Below, piece after piece: positions 8,217-18,650 of a stretch of 64,000 nucleotides of DNA (position 1 is the stretch's first letter; every line of letters begins with the position of its first letter). Made by a program: the position numbers and the translations under genes. The notes below the pieces were generated by a model, which did no database searches, was not told the DNA's origin, and saw only the letters and a list, made by a program, of their open reading frames with translations. The DNA is from Bacteroidales bacterium (lineage in GTDB: Bacteria; Bacteroidota; Bacteroidia; Bacteroidales; P3), in contig JAFXAA010000018.1 of NCBI GenBank assembly GCA_017522105.1, positions 1 through 64,000 on the forward strand. The letters run 5' to 3'.

Positions 8217-11036
8217 ATGGACTACAACTTCAGTGAACTCGAACCGCGGTGGCAGAACTGGTGGCGAGAGCATGGTGTGTACCATGTTGACAACGCCTCT
8301 CCCAAGCCGCATTACTACGTTTTGGACATGTTTCCCTATCCGTCGGGCGCAGGCCTCCATGTGGGACATCCGCTGGGCTACATAGCGAGCGACATCTACG
8401 CCCGCTACAAGCGCTTGCGTGGCTGCAACGTGCTGCATCCCATGGGCTACGACGCCTATGGGCTGCCGGCCGAGCAGTATGCCATACAGACGGGGCAGCA
8501 CCCTGCCGTGACCACGGAGAAGAACATAGCCCGCTACCGCGAGCAGCTTGATAAGATAGGGTTCTCCTTTGACTGGGACCGCGAGGTGCGCACGTGCGAC
8601 CCCAAGTACTACAAGTGGACGCAGTGGACCTTCCTCCAGCTCTTCAAGCACTACTACGACAACACCGCCGCCAAGGCGCTCCCCATAGCCCAGCTCGAGG
8701 CACACTTCGCCAAGCAGGGCACCGAAGGCCTCAATGCCGCCTGCACCGAAGAGATGCACTTCACGGCCGCAGAATGGAACGGCTGGGATGCCGTCAAGCG
8801 CAGCCAGGTGCTGATGAACTACCGCCTGGCCTATTTGGCCGACACCTACGTCAACTGGTGCGCCGACCTGGGCACCGTGCTGGCCAACGACGAGGTCGTC
8901 GGCGGCCTCAGCGTGCGCGGCGGCTACCCCGTGGAGCGCAAGCTCATGCGCCAGTGGAGCCTCCGCATCTCCGCCTACGCCCAACGGCTGGTCGACGGCC
9001 TGGAGCAGGTGGACTGGACCGACTCGCTGAAGGAGATACAGCGCAACTGGATCGGCCGTTCGGAGGGCGCCGCAGTCTGGTTCAACCTGTCTGACAAGTC
9101 GGACATCTCCTTTGAGATCTTCACCACCCGCCCCGACACCATCTTCGGCGTGACCTTTATGGTGCTCTGCCCAGAGCACGAGCTCATTGAGCAAATCACC
9201 ACGCCCGAAAAACGCGACGAGGTGATGCAATACGTCACCTGGGCCAAGAACCGCTCCGAGCGCGAGCGCCAGGCCGAAGTGAAGAAAGTATCCGGCGTCT
9301 TCACCGGTGCTTTCGCCGTCAACCCTCTGACCGAGGAGAAGATACCCATCTACGTGAGCGACTATGTGTTGGCAGGCTACGGCACGGGCGCCATCATGGC
9401 CGTGCCGGCCCACGACAGCCGCGACTTTGCCTTCGCCCGCCACTTCAACCTGCCCATCCGCCAGGTCGTCTCCCTCGAGAAGGGCGTCACCTCTGACCCC
9501 GCCACCTGGAGCGAGAGCCTCGACGCCAAGACCGGCTATTCCGTCAACAGCGGCTTCGTCACCGGCATGAAGGTGAAAGAGGCTATGAAGGCTGTCATAG
9601 ACAAGATAGAGCAGATGGGCATCGGCCACCGTACCGTCAACTACCGCTTGCGCGACGCCATCTTCAGCCGTCAGCGCTACTGGGGCGAGCCCTTCCCCAT
9701 CTACTATAAGGGTGGTGTGCCATGCCCCCTGCCGGAGGAGTGCCTGCCGCTGGAGCTACCCGAGGTGGACGACTTCAAGCCCACCGCTACTGGCGAGCCC
9801 CCGCTGGGCCACGCCAGAAAGTGGGCGTGGGACGAGAAGAACCGCTGTGTGGTGGAGAAAGAAAGGATTGACGACGTGACGGTCTTCCCGCTGGAGCTGA
9901 GCACCATGCCCGGCTTCGCCGGCAGCAGCGGCTACTACCTGCGCTACATGGACCCGGGCAACGACAAAGAGTATTTCGGCAAAGACGCTGTGGGATATTG
10001 GCAGAACGTCGACCTCTATGTGGGTGGTGCGGAGCACGGCACAGGCCACCTCATCTATGCCCGCTTCTGGAACAAGTTCCTCTATGACATCGGCCTCGCT
10101 GTGAAAGAAGAGCCGTTCCAGAAACTCATCAACCAGGGCATGATACAAGGCCGCTCCAACTTCGTTTACAGGAGCAAGGCCGACAACAACCTCTTCGTGT
10201 CTAAGGGCTTGGTGAAGAACATGGACGATGTCACGCCGATACATGTGGACATCAACATTGTGGACAACGACGTGCTTGACGTCGAGAAGTTCCGCCAGTG
10301 GCGGCCGGAGTTTGCCGACGCAAGGTTCGAGCTTGAGGACGGCAGGTATGTGTGCGGCTGGGAGGTGGAGAAGATGAGCAAGAGCATGTACAACGTGCAG
10401 AACCCCGACGACCTGGTGGCGCGCTACGGTGCCGACACGCTGAGGCTGTACGAGATGTTCCTCGGCCCTGTGGAACAGGCCAAGCCGTGGGACACCAACG
10501 GCATAGAGGGTGTGCACCGTTTCCTCAAGAAGTTCTGGCGCCTGTATGACGGTATGGCCGACGAACCTGCCGGCAAGGAAGAGCTGAAGGTGCTGCACCA
10601 GACAATAAAGAAGATTACCGACGATGTGGAGCGTTTCTCGTTCAACACTTGCGTGTCTACGTTCATGATATGCGCCAACACGCTGACCGACATGCGGTGT
10701 GACAAACGTGAGGTGCTGGAGCCTCTGGCGGTGCTGATAGCCCCCTTTGCGCCTCATATAGCCGAAGAACTGTGGCACCAGATGGGTCATGAGGGGTCGG
10801 TGTGCGACGCGCAGTGGCCAGTGTGCGACGAGCACTATCTGGTGGAGGACACGGTGAAGTATCCCGTGCAGTTCAACGGCAAGATGCGCTTCACCGTAGA
10901 CCTGCCGGCTGCATGCACGCAGGAGGAAGCCATAGAAGCTATCAAGGCATTGCCCGAGGGGCAGAAGTGGATGGACGGCAAGGAGCCGCGGAAGGTGATA
11001 TTCGTACCCAAAAAGATTATCAATATTGTACTATAA
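8217..11036 (+). CDS. leuS: Leucyl-tRNA synthetase
   Basis: A class I synthetase that charges tRNA-Leu. The HIGH-type motif is [15 protein letters not shown] (about residues 39-53), the signature [12 protein letters not shown] follows, and the KMSKS loop reads EKMSKSMYN (near residue 720). The CP1 editing domain spans about 230-420 and has [12 protein letters not shown] with the catalytic-site Asp. At 939 residues it is longer than E. coli LeuRS, as usual in Bacteroidota. nusB starts at the base after its stop codon, so the two probably share a transcript. Confidence 0.98.
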   Translation: MDYNFSELEPRWQNWWREHGVYHVDNASPKPHYYVLDMFPYPSGAGLHVGHPLGYIASDIYARYKRLRGCNVLHPMGYDAYGLPAEQYAIQTGQHPAVTTEKNIARYREQLDKIGFSFDWDREVRTCDPKYYKWTQWTFLQLFKHYYDNTAAKALPIAQLEAHFAKQGTEGLNAACTEEMHFTAAEWNGWDAVKRSQVLMNYRLAYLADTYVNWCADLGTVLANDEVVGGLSVRGGYPVERKLMRQWSLRISAYAQRLVDGLEQVDWTDSLKEIQRNWIGRSEGAAVWFNLSDKSDISFEIFTTRPDTIFGVTFMVLCPEHELIEQITTPEKRDEVMQYVTWAKNRSERERQAEVKKVSGVFTGAFAVNPLTEEKIPIYVSDYVLAGYGTGAIMAVPAHDSRDFAFARHFNLPIRQVVSLEKGVTSDPATWSESLDAKTGYSVNSGFVTGMKVKEAMKAVIDKIEQMGIGHRTVNYRLRDAIFSRQRYWGEPFPIYYKGGVPCPLPEECLPLELPEVDDFKPTATGEPPLGHARKWAWDEKNRCVVEKERIDDVTVFPLELSTMPGFAGSSGYYLRYMDPGNDKEYFGKDAVGYWQNVDLYVGGAEHGTGHLIYARFWNKFLYDIGLAVKEEPFQKLINQGMIQGRSNFVYRSKADNNLFVSKGLVKNMDDVTPIHVDINIVDNDVLDVEKFRQWRPEFADARFELEDGRYVCGWEVEKMSKSMYNVQNPDDLVARYGADTLRLYEMFLGPVEQAKPWDTNGIEGVHRFLKKFWRLYDGMADEPAGKEELKVLHQTIKKITDDVERFSFNTCVSTFMICANTLTDMRCDKREVLEPLAVLIAPFAPHIAEELWHQMGHEGSVCDAQWPVCDEHYLVEDTVKYPVQFNGKMRFTVDLPAACTQEEAIEAIKALPEGQKWMDGKEPRKVIFVPKKIINIVL

Positions 11037-12011
11037 ATGCTTAGCAGACATTTCTTAAGAAGCAAGGTGCTGCAAGAGGTCTATGCCAGCCAGATGGAAG
11101 GCAAGGACGCCGTGCAGGCAGGCAGGGATTTTGAATACCATGTGGGCAAGCTCAACGAGCTTGGAGTGCTGCAGGTGTCGCTGATGACCAAAGTCTTCGA
11201 GACGGCTGCCGTCGTCATAGAAGAGGGTCGGCGCAAGTTCCGTCCCACAGACGCCGAGAAGTCGCCCAACCGCAAGTTCCTCGGCAACGAGTTCCTGCGC
11301 CGCATGGCTGACAACTTTGAGCTGAAGCAGCACACGGAGAAGTGGGGCGGATGCTGGGAGACGCACAGCGACCTGGTGCGCGAGGCGTTCATAGAGTTCC
11401 GCAAGACCGACGTGTACTGCCAGTATCTGTCGCACCCCGACACGGACTTCAAGCAGGACAAAGACCTGGCGGTGATGCTGTTCCGTTTCCTCATGAACTA
11501 TGAGGCTGTGGTTGCGGTCATGGCCGAGCGCAGCCTGCTGTGGGAGGATGACTTTGAGCAGATTGCCCAATACAACTTCATGATGCTGAAGACCCTCGAC
11601 GAGGATTCGTTCAACGAGGCCATGCCGTGGCCTGTAATGTATGACAAGCGTGTTGACAAGGATGAGATGGACATGGATTTCGCGCGGCAGCTGCTGCGCG
11701 AGACGCTTGTGCATCGCGAGGAGTCTGACGAGATGATCAAGGCAAGGCTGCAGGGATGGGAGTTCGAGCGTGTGGCACTCATGGACATCCTGCTCATCGA
11801 CATGGCCATCGCCGAACTCATCTCCTGTCCGTCGATACCGGAGAAGGTCACCGTGGACGAATACATTGAGCTCAGCAAAGAGTTCAGCTCGGAGCGCAGC
11901 AAGCTCTTCATCAACGGTATCCTCGACAAGCTCGTCCTTGAGCTGCGTTCGCAGGGGAAGATTAAGAAGTCTGGCCGTGGACTGTTGAGCGAGGAAGGTG
12001 GGGAGGTGTGA
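11037..12011 (+). CDS. nusB: Transcription antitermination factor NusB, long Bacteroidetes form
   Basis: A 324-residue protein whose C-terminal ~130 residues match NusB, including FARQLLRETL, the segment ERVALMDILLIDMAIAEL, and VTVDEYIELSKEFSSERSKLFINGILDKL. The N-terminal helical half, beginning MLSRHFLRSKVLQEVY, is typical of the longer Bacteroidota version. NusB binds boxA RNA with NusE/S10 in rRNA antitermination. It starts immediately after leuS, and its TGA overlaps the ATG of the DUF1573 gene. Confidence 0.93.
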   Translation: MLSRHFLRSKVLQEVYASQMEGKDAVQAGRDFEYHVGKLNELGVLQVSLMTKVFETAAVVIEEGRRKFRPTDAEKSPNRKFLGNEFLRRMADNFELKQHTEKWGGCWETHSDLVREAFIEFRKTDVYCQYLSHPDTDFKQDKDLAVMLFRFLMNYEAVVAVMAERSLLWEDDFEQIAQYNFMMLKTLDEDSFNEAMPWPVMYDKRVDKDEMDMDFARQLLRETLVHREESDEMIKARLQGWEFERVALMDILLIDMAIAELISCPSIPEKVTVDEYIELSKEFSSERSKLFINGILDKLVLELRSQGKIKKSGRGLLSEEGGEV

Positions 12012-12463
12012 TGATGGGCAGCAAGTATATCGTTTATGCAGCGACGCTGATGCTTGCGCTGTCAGGCTGCAAGGGTAAAACAAATCAGGATGCCGGCGTG
12101 GACTTGATACGCAATCCGCGCAGTGCACAGGGCTACAACAGTGAAGAGAAGATGCCCGTGCTCACCTTCGACAGTGACATGCATGACTTCGGGCGTCTCT
12201 CGGCAGGCGAGAGCATCAGCTACAGCTTCCACTTCCGCAATACCGGCAGTGCCGACCTCGTCATCAGTTCCACTTCTGCCACATGCGGGTGTACTGTGGC
12301 AGACTATCCAAAGGGTCGTATCGCCCCTGGTGGCGAAGGGTATGTCACAGTGACCTTCAAGAGTGCAGGAAAGGCCGGGCAGCAGTTCCAGGAGGTGACC
12401 GTAGTCAGCAATGCGCAGCCCGCCGTCAGCAGGCTGAAGATTATGGCCCAGGTTGGCAGATAA
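12011..12463 (+). CDS. DUF1573 lipoprotein
   Basis: A signal peptide with lipobox LMLALSGC anchors this protein to the membrane, with cysteine near residue 20. The mature part is a ~100-residue DUF1573 beta-sandwich: FDFGRLSAGES-type start (here HDFGRLSAGESISYSF), FRNTGSADLVI, TSATCGCTVADYP and GYVTVTFKSAGKAG. DUF1573 domains are common in Bacteroidota exported proteins; the molecular role is not known. The frame opens at a GTG at 12008, but ATG 12011 (TGATG overlap with nusB) fits translational coupling better. Confidence 0.9.
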   Translation: MMGSKYIVYAATLMLALSGCKGKTNQDAGVDLIRNPRSAQGYNSEEKMPVLTFDSDMHDFGRLSAGESISYSFHFRNTGSADLVISSTSATCGCTVADYPKGRIAPGGEGYVTVTFKSAGKAGQQFQEVTVVSNAQPAVSRLKIMAQVGR

Positions 12464-12499
12464 GAAAGATTGTTAAACAAAGATTATTCAGTATTATTT

Positions 12500-12817
12500 A
12501 TGACAGACATGGTTTTGTTACAGGCACAGGGCGCCCAGGGTGGCGGCTCGATGTGGATTTGGATGATAGTCATCCTTGTGGTGATGTGGATCTTGATGCT
12601 CCGTCCGCAGCGCAAGAAAGAAAAGGAGGAGCAGAAGTTCCGTGCGGGGCTCAAGAAAGGTGACCGTGTTGTCTTCTCCGGCGGTATCTATGGCAAAGTG
12701 CATGAGGTCGGCGAACACACTGTAGAGGTGGAAGTGTCCAACGGCACCGTCCTGACCGTGGAAAAGAGCATGATACAACCAGCCCCCGAAGCCAAGACCG
12801 AGGAGACAAAGAAGTAA
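12500..12817 (+). CDS. yajC: Preprotein translocase subunit YajC
   Basis: One N-terminal transmembrane helix (MWIWMIVILVVMWILML) is followed by RPQRKKEKEEQKF and the cytosolic domain GLKKGDRVVFSGGIYGKVHEV, the YajC signature. YajC is an accessory subunit of the SecDF-YajC complex. The frame opens at a TTG at 12470; ATG 12500 is preferred because it gives the short N-terminus typical of the family. The YbbR gene follows directly. Confidence 0.95.
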   Translation: MTDMVLLQAQGAQGGGSMWIWMIVILVVMWILMLRPQRKKEKEEQKFRAGLKKGDRVVFSGGIYGKVHEVGEHTVEVEVSNGTVLTVEKSMIQPAPEAKTEETKK

Positions 12818-13723
12818 GTGAAGCGCTTTCTCGTCATACTTGGGCTCACGGCCATAGTGTGGTTTGCCGTGTCCATGGCGGAGCCGATTGAGTACACGGT
12901 GCCGGTGAGCGTACGCTACACCGGCTATGACACTGTTCGCTACGCTCTCGCCTCTTCCGACTCGGTCGTCCCCATTCGTGTCACTTCCACCGGCTATGTG
13001 GCATTCCTTACAGGGATGAATGATGCTGATATGGAGGTGGAGGTCAACGCACGTGGTGTGGGCATGCAGCGTGCTGTTAGTGTGGATAGTCTGTATGTCT
13101 CCGTGAAGCAGAAGATGTCTGGTGTCAAAAGCGTCAGCAGTGGCGTGGACTCGCTCCGTATCACACTCTCAGAGCGTTGCAGCAAGACATTCAGGCCATC
13201 GTTGGATGCCGCCGTCTTTGAGTTCAAGGAGCAGTGCGGTCTCTATGGCCAGCCTGTTGTCTCGCCTGCCGAGGTGACCCTTTACGGGCCAGAGGAAGCG
13301 TTGGCGAAGATTGGCGACCTGGCTGTTGCGGACACTACACTCTCCGGCATCAGCAGCTCGCGGAGCTATTCCATGAGGCTGGAGCCGGTATGGAAGCAGT
13401 ATGGCGACGTCCGTCCCTCGTGCACAGAGGTGAGTGTGTATGTACCTGTGGAGTCCTTTGTGGAGCGCGAATACAGTGTGCCGATACAGGTGGTGGGTGC
13501 CGACAGCACGGTGACTGTGCATGTCTACCCTCGCGAGGTTACGCTGCACATGTGGGTGGCCAAGCGCGACCTGCACCGTGAGCCGGAGTTCACTGTGACG
13601 GTCAACTACGCCGACATACTTAGTGGCGGGCAGCGCATAACGCCGCAACTCAAAGAGTTCCCTGTGTATATGCGTCCGCGCAGCATAGAGCCTCCCGAGG
13701 TGCAGTGTGTCATAATCAAATGA
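12818..13723 (+). CDS. YbbR-like domain protein
   Basis: This 301-residue protein starts at a GTG directly after the yajC stop. An N-terminal membrane anchor (residues 4-20) is followed by beta-rich extracytoplasmic repeats typical of YbbR/CdaR-like proteins, for example VSPAEVTLYGPEEAL and PVESFVEREYSVPIQV. Firmicutes relatives regulate the cyclic di-AMP synthase, but no such partner is visible here. The yajC-ybbR-coaE order is common in Bacteroidales. Confidence 0.8.
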   Translation: MKRFLVILGLTAIVWFAVSMAEPIEYTVPVSVRYTGYDTVRYALASSDSVVPIRVTSTGYVAFLTGMNDADMEVEVNARGVGMQRAVSVDSLYVSVKQKMSGVKSVSSGVDSLRITLSERCSKTFRPSLDAAVFEFKEQCGLYGQPVVSPAEVTLYGPEEALAKIGDLAVADTTLSGISSSRSYSMRLEPVWKQYGDVRPSCTEVSVYVPVESFVEREYSVPIQVVGADSTVTVHVYPREVTLHMWVAKRDLHREPEFTVTVNYADILSGGQRITPQLKEFPVYMRPRSIEPPEVQCVIIK

Positions 13724-13750
13724 TTGAAGGCTGGAGTATGACGGAATGAT

Positions 13751-14332
13751 ATGAAGCGTGTGGGCATAACAGGAGGCATTGGGTGCGGCAAAAGCACCGT
13801 TGTCACCGAGTTCTCCCGGCTCGGCGTGCATGCTTTTGTGGCTGACTCCGTCGCTGCCACCTATTATGACGATACGTCCTTCCTTGCACAGATTCGCGAC
13901 CTCTTCGGCGACAGTGTCTTCCGGCCTGACGGCAGTGCCGACAAGCGTATCATAGCCAGCCGCGTCTTCTCCGACGCCGCACTGCTGCGGTCGCTCAATG
14001 CCCTCGTACACCCTCGCGTGATGGCGGACTTCGACACCTTCTGCCGGCAGCATCGGGACGAGCCGTATGTGCTTTTCGAGAGTGCCATCCTCTATGATTA
14101 CGGCTTCGACCGCATGATGGATAAGGTGGTGTGTGTATACCTCGACCTTGCGGAGCGCGTGGCGCGTCTGCGAGAGCGTGACAGGGTGGGCGAGGATCAG
14201 ATACTGGCCCGTGTGGCCAACCAGATGCCCGCCGAAGAGGCTATGATGCGTGCCGACTATGTGATACTCAACTATGAGGGCAATCCGCGCAGGCGGCAGG
14301 TGTCGCTCATAGATAAAATGTTAAGACAATGA
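13751..14332 (+). CDS. coaE: Dephospho-CoA kinase
   Basis: At 193 residues it has the family length. The P-loop is GITGGIGCGKSTV (residues 5-17), followed by the substrate-binding DSVAA. LFESAILYDYGFDRMMDKVVCVY contains the conserved lid and acidic residues. It phosphorylates dephospho-CoA in the last step of CoA synthesis. Its TGA overlaps the ATG of the next gene (ATGA). Confidence 0.96.
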   Translation: MKRVGITGGIGCGKSTVVTEFSRLGVHAFVADSVAATYYDDTSFLAQIRDLFGDSVFRPDGSADKRIIASRVFSDAALLRSLNALVHPRVMADFDTFCRQHRDEPYVLFESAILYDYGFDRMMDKVVCVYLDLAERVARLRERDRVGEDQILARVANQMPAEEAMMRADYVILNYEGNPRRRQVSLIDKMLRQ

Positions 14333-16599
14333 CGAAGAGACTCTTTGCCCTTGTGGCTCTGCTGGCTTTGGCAGCCACAGGCAGCCTGTCCGTAGCCCAG
14401 ACTTTCGATGCCCGTGGCTGGACATATTCTAACCCCGAGACCAACTGGATAGACTCTGTGATGCAGACCCTCACCCTTGAGCAACGCATCGCCCAACTCA
14501 TGGTTGTGCGTGTGCCGCTGGACATGGACGACAAGCAGGCCAAGGCTTTCTCCGAGGTGATGAATGGCTACGGCGTTGGCGGAGTGTGCTTCTTTGTTGG
14601 CACTGCTGAAAGGCAGGCCGCTATGACGCGCCGCTTCCAGCGCGATGCCCGTGTGCCGCTGATGGTCTGCATTGACGGCGAGTGGGGCCTCGGCATGCGC
14701 CTCAAGGACATGTACTCTTTCCCCCGCAACGCTCGTTTCGGTGCACTCTCTGCCGATGCTGACAGCATAGTCTTCCGCATGGGCGAGGAGATTGGCCGTC
14801 AATGCCGTGAGCTTGGCGTGCATGTCAACTTCGCCCCTGTGGCCGACATCAACGCCAACCCCAACAACCCTGTCATAGGCACCCGTTCCTTCGGCACCGA
14901 CCCGGAGCGTGTGGCACGCCTTGCCATCATGTACGCCCTCGGCCAGCAGAGCCAGGGAGTCATGGCTGTAGCCAAGCACTTCCCAGGCCATGGCGACACC
15001 GACAAGGACAGCCACCTCGAACTACCCGTCATCAACCACACGCGTGCCTATATGGACACCGTCGACCTTCATCCTTTCCGCCGCCTTGTGGAGGCCGGTG
15101 TGGGCGGCGTCATGGTGGCACATCTTCAGGTCAACGCCTATGACAGCCTCCACCCCTCAACCCTCAGCCCTTCCATTGTCAGCGGCCTTCTTCGCGGCAC
15201 CTTGGGCTTCGACGGCCTCGTCATCACCGACGGCATGGACATGAAGGGCATCACCAACACCTACCGTGGCGGCAACGCCGAACTCCTGGCCTTGCTCGCC
15301 GGCAACGATGTGCTGCTTCTGCCGCCGGACGTGGAGCAGTCTATCGAAGCCATCAAGACCGCCGCCGTCACCAACGACACTGTGCGTCTACTTGTCGACT
15401 ACCACTGCCGCCGTGTGCTGAAAGCCAAATACCACTACGTGAGGCCATATGTCAGCGACCCGGTACGTGTGCCAGGCGCCGAACATCTAGCTGTGTGCAA
15501 CGACATCGTCACCGACCTTAACATCAACATCGACCGTCGTATAGACAGCATAGTGAACCGCGCCATCGCCGAGCATGCCATGCCTGGATGCCAGATAGCC
15601 GTCATGCACCGAGGCCGCTTGGTGCTCGACCGCTGCTTTGGTCACCTCACCTACGACAGCAACGCTGCTCCCGTGACGCCTAACACTGTCTACGACCTCG
15701 CCTCGCTCACCAAGGTCTGCGCCACCACCCTGGCCGTCATGAAACTTGTGGATAAGGGGCTCATTCGTATCGACGACAAGCTCAGCCGCCATCTTTCTTA
15801 TCTCAATGGCACCGACAAGGCCTCCATCACCGTCAAGCAGGCCCTCAGCCACTGCTCCGGCCTCAAAGCCTACGATGCCCTGTGGAAGCTCACCTCCGAG
15901 CGCGACAGCATCCCCCTGCTCGTCGCCGCCTCGCAGCTCAACGCCGACAAGTCCTACTGCTATAGCGACTTCGGCTTCATACTCCTGGCAGATATGGTGG
16001 AGCGTATAACCGGCCAGCCTCTCGACGATTATGTCGAGGAGCAGTTCTTCGACCCCATGGGGCTTGCCTCCACCGACTTCAATCCCATTGATGCCGGTTT
16101 CGACACCTCGCGTATCGCCCCCACCGAAGTGGACAGCCTCCGCGGCCTCATCCGTGGCACCGTCCACGACCCTAACGCTTACGCCATGGACGGCGTCAGC
16201 GGCCATGCGGGCCTCTTCTCCACAGCCGCTGACGTGGCACGTCTGATGCAGATGGTGCTCAACGGTGGAGTGCTCGATGGACACCGCTACCTCAGGGAGA
16301 AGACCGTGGAGACCTTCACGAGCCGCCACTATGAGAAGCAGGGCAACCGTCGCGCCCTCGGCTTCGACAAGCCGCTCCTCGTCCCTTCCGCCAACGCGCA
16401 AGTATGCCCTGAGGCCTCACAGGCCTCCTTCGGCCACACCGGCTTCACGGGCACCATGGTGTGGGCAGACCCCGAGTGCGACCTCGTATATGTCTTCCTC
16501 TCCAACCGCGTCTACCCCTCTGCCACACCCAACCGTCTGGCACAGATGAATGTCCGTACCGACATCCAGGCACTGCTTTATAGCGACATAAGGAAGTAG
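14329..16599 (+). CDS. Exported GH3 beta-N-acetylhexosaminidase fused to a serine hydrolase (beta-lactamase family)
   Basis: A signal peptide ending near SVAQ precedes a glycoside hydrolase family 3 (NagZ-like) domain at about residues 30-370. It carries KHFPGHGDTDKDSH (216-229, with the His-Asp pair) and the nucleophile segment VITDGMDMKG (Asp301 candidate). Residues ~410-756 form a class C beta-lactamase/serine hydrolase domain with SLTK (Ser459, Lys462), YSD (545-547) and a C-terminal GHTGFTG motif. The domains suggest cell-wall muropeptide cleavage in the periplasm. At 756 residues it is shorter than the ~1000-residue relatives I know, because the GH3 C-terminal domain seems to be missing between the two. 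Confidence 0.9.
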   Translation: MTKRLFALVALLALAATGSLSVAQTFDARGWTYSNPETNWIDSVMQTLTLEQRIAQLMVVRVPLDMDDKQAKAFSEVMNGYGVGGVCFFVGTAERQAAMTRRFQRDARVPLMVCIDGEWGLGMRLKDMYSFPRNARFGALSADADSIVFRMGEEIGRQCRELGVHVNFAPVADINANPNNPVIGTRSFGTDPERVARLAIMYALGQQSQGVMAVAKHFPGHGDTDKDSHLELPVINHTRAYMDTVDLHPFRRLVEAGVGGVMVAHLQVNAYDSLHPSTLSPSIVSGLLRGTLGFDGLVITDGMDMKGITNTYRGGNAELLALLAGNDVLLLPPDVEQSIEAIKTAAVTNDTVRLLVDYHCRRVLKAKYHYVRPYVSDPVRVPGAEHLAVCNDIVTDLNINIDRRIDSIVNRAIAEHAMPGCQIAVMHRGRLVLDRCFGHLTYDSNAAPVTPNTVYDLASLTKVCATTLAVMKLVDKGLIRIDDKLSRHLSYLNGTDKASITVKQALSHCSGLKAYDALWKLTSERDSIPLLVAASQLNADKSYCYSDFGFILLADMVERITGQPLDDYVEEQFFDPMGLASTDFNPIDAGFDTSRIAPTEVDSLRGLIRGTVHDPNAYAMDGVSGHAGLFSTAADVARLMQMVLNGGVLDGHRYLREKTVETFTSRHYEKQGNRRALGFDKPLLVPSANAQVCPEASQASFGHTGFTGTMVWADPECDLVYVFLSNRVYPSATPNRLAQMNVRTDIQALLYSDIRK

Positions 16600-16797
16600 T
16601 GAATAGTGATTAGTGAATAGTGATTAGTGAATAGAGAATAGTGATTAGTGAATAGAGAATAGTGAATAGTGTGGGACGGACGCGTCAGCCTATTCTTCAT
16701 TCTTCATTAAACTTTCTGAACTCCCAACCTATAACCAATAACCTCTAACCAATAACCAATAACCAATAACCAATAACCAACAACCTAAAACAGCAAT
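16600..16797. repeat. Degenerate heptamer repeats before the TerB-DnaJ gene
   Basis: Two simple-repeat blocks fill the gap. The first (16600-16671) consists of TAGTGAA/TAGTGAT/TAGAGAA units. The second (16730-16790) consists of CCAATAA-type heptamers running up to the next ATG. A shorter CCGATAA/CCAATAA block recurs at 17690-17727. Confidence 0.9.
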
Positions 16798-17610
16798 ATG
16801 GCAGGTTTCGCAAAATGGATATTCGCCGGTCTCGGCTGGGCCATCGGAGGCCCAATCGGCGCAATCTTAGGCTACTACTTGGGCAAGGCCCTCTCGCCCG
16901 ACCGGCAGATCGGCAGCAGTTCCTTCGGCACCGACGACACCCCTCACCGCGGCCCCTACCGCAACACCGGCACCCAGGCCGACGTCAACGCAGCCCTCAT
17001 GGTGCTCATCGCCGCCGTCATGAAGGTGGACGGCAACGTCAAGCGCAGCGAGCTGGACTATGTCAAGCGCTTCCTCCTCGCCAACTACGGCGAGGAGCGC
17101 GGCAAGGAGATGCTCCATGTGCTCCAGCAGATGGTGCAGCGCGACATACCCATTGACCAGGTGTGCCAGCAGATAAAGGTCAACACCGACTACAACACGC
17201 GCTACCACATGGTGGACTTCCTCTTTGGACTCGGCGCCGCCGACGGCGAGTTCCACCAGAGCGAGATCAACATGCTGCGCCTCATAGCCCAGTACCTCGG
17301 CATCTCGCAGTCCGACTACGCCTCCATCCACGAGCGCCACGTCGGCTCGTCGGATTCCTATGGCTCCTCCTACAGCGGCGGCCGCAGCCGCAGCTCCTCC
17401 TACAGCAAAGACCCTTACCGGGTGCTTGGCATCGACAGCTCCGCCACCGACGACGAGGTGAAGCGCGCCTACCGCAAGATGGCCATGAAGTACCATCCCG
17501 ACCGGGTGGCTGGCATGAGCGAGGAGCTCCAGCGCAACGCCGCCGAGCAGATGAAGGAGATAAACGAAGCCTACGAGGTCATCAAGCAGCGCCGCGCCAG
17601 CATGAAATAA
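16798..17610 (+). CDS. TerB-DnaJ (DjlA-like) co-chaperone
   Basis: This 270-residue protein has a Gly-rich hydrophobic N-terminus ([21 protein letters not shown]) that may insert in the membrane. A TerB-like helical domain with paired acidic motifs ([14 protein letters not shown] and [12 protein letters not shown]) covers about residues 60-175. After a Ser/Arg/Tyr-rich linker comes a J domain (about 203-265) with the HPD motif at 233-235. The arrangement matches DjlA, which stimulates DnaK at the membrane. No functional partner is adjacent. Confidence 0.9.
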   Translation: MAGFAKWIFAGLGWAIGGPIGAILGYYLGKALSPDRQIGSSSFGTDDTPHRGPYRNTGTQADVNAALMVLIAAVMKVDGNVKRSELDYVKRFLLANYGEERGKEMLHVLQQMVQRDIPIDQVCQQIKVNTDYNTRYHMVDFLFGLGAADGEFHQSEINMLRLIAQYLGISQSDYASIHERHVGSSDSYGSSYSGGRSRSSSYSKDPYRVLGIDSSATDDEVKRAYRKMAMKYHPDRVAGMSEELQRNAAEQMKEINEAYEVIKQRRASMK

Positions 17611-17637
17611 TGGTTATTGGTTATGCTGCAATGAAAC

Positions 17638-17672
17638 AGAGGCTGGCATAGACCGTGTCAGCCTCTATATTT
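17638..17672 (+). terminator. Probable terminator after the TerB-DnaJ gene
   Basis: An 8-bp stem AGAGGCTG (17638-17645)/CAGCCTCT (17659-17666) is followed by ATATTTTA, between two convergent genes. Confidence 0.6.
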
Positions 17673-17726
17673 TATAGCCAGTAGTCACTAACCAACCAAT
17701 AACCGATAACCGATAACCAATAACCC

Positions 17727-18650
17727 TTATGCCATCCTTTCCACCACCGTGCCCACCAGCTGGCGCATGGGCTCGTGGTAGTCGTTGAGGAAGGTGCCCT
17801 TGGGCCGGTTGGCGATGATGAGGCACACCGTCAGCGCGTCGTGCCCCAGCAGGTGGCTGAAGCCGTAGATGGCCGACGTCTCCATCTCCAGGTTCGTCAC
17901 CCGCAGCGTCCTGGCCTCCCTTATGTTGCGCGTCTGGCGTGCGTTGCGCGATGTCCTGAACATGCGCGAGTAGGTGTGCCACTCGAAACTCGCCAGCTTC
18001 CCGTTGAGGTCTTCCATGGAGGGGTGCAGCCTCACCGCGCGTCCCTGCGGGCCGTAGAAGCCCGGCGCCGTGGCCGTGATGCCCTGGTGCATGTCGGCGC
18101 CTACCTGGCCGAGCAGCAGGCTGCTGCCCTGCACGCAGTAGGGGTGCGCCGTGCCTTCCGGCAGCGCCATGTGGGCTGCGAAGGCATGCTCCATCTCCGG
18201 CAGCGGCGTGTTCCACTCCTTGTAGTAGTTCATCAGGCCGTCGAGGCCCACGGCACAGGCCGCCGCCACACGGCTGCCGCAGTCAATCTCTTCCTGCAGC
18301 GACCCGCTGGTGCCTATGCGCACCAGCTGCAGATGCCTGTCGCTCTCCGCTTTCCACTCGCCGCCTTCCACATGTAGGGCGGCGTCCAGCTCGGTCATCA
18401 CTATGTCGATATTGTCGCAGCCCATACCCGTGCTGAGGGCCGTCATGCGGGTGCCGTGGTAGGTGCCCGTGAGGGCGTGCAGTTCACGGTTGCGGCTCTC
18501 GTGTTCCACGCTGTCGAAGATGCCCTTGAACATCTCCACGCGTCCGGGGTCGCCAACGAGCAGCACCTTGTCGGCCAGGGTGCTGCTTGTGAGGTGTATG
18601 TGGTAGAGGCTGCCGTCGGCGGCCAACGGTAATTCACTTGGTCTGATCAT
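17727..18650 (-). CDS. Nucleoside phosphorylase (uridine/purine phosphorylase family)
   Basis: A 307-residue cytosolic enzyme of the PNP/UDP family that splits nucleosides with phosphate. Motifs include VGDPGRVEMF near residue 32 (phosphate loop with Arg), MGCDNIDIVMTEL, the nucleoside-binding RIGTSGSLQ near 112, and NLEMETSAIYGF near 245 with the Glu-Met-Glu-Thr ribose contact. The sequence resembles uridine phosphorylase-like enzymes of Bacteroidota; substrate preference cannot be read. Its ATG overlaps the stop of the upstream repeat-protein gene. Confidence 0.9.
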   Translation of the reverse strand: MIRPSELPLAADGSLYHIHLTSSTLADKVLLVGDPGRVEMFKGIFDSVEHESRNRELHALTGTYHGTRMTALSTGMGCDNIDIVMTELDAALHVEGGEWKAESDRHLQLVRIGTSGSLQEEIDCGSRVAAACAVGLDGLMNYYKEWNTPLPEMEHAFAAHMALPEGTAHPYCVQGSSLLLGQVGADMHQGITATAPGFYGPQGRAVRLHPSMEDLNGKLASFEWHTYSRMFRTSRNARQTRNIREARTLRVTNLEMETSAIYGFSHLLGHDALTVCLIIANRPKGTFLNDYHEPMRQLVGTVVERMA

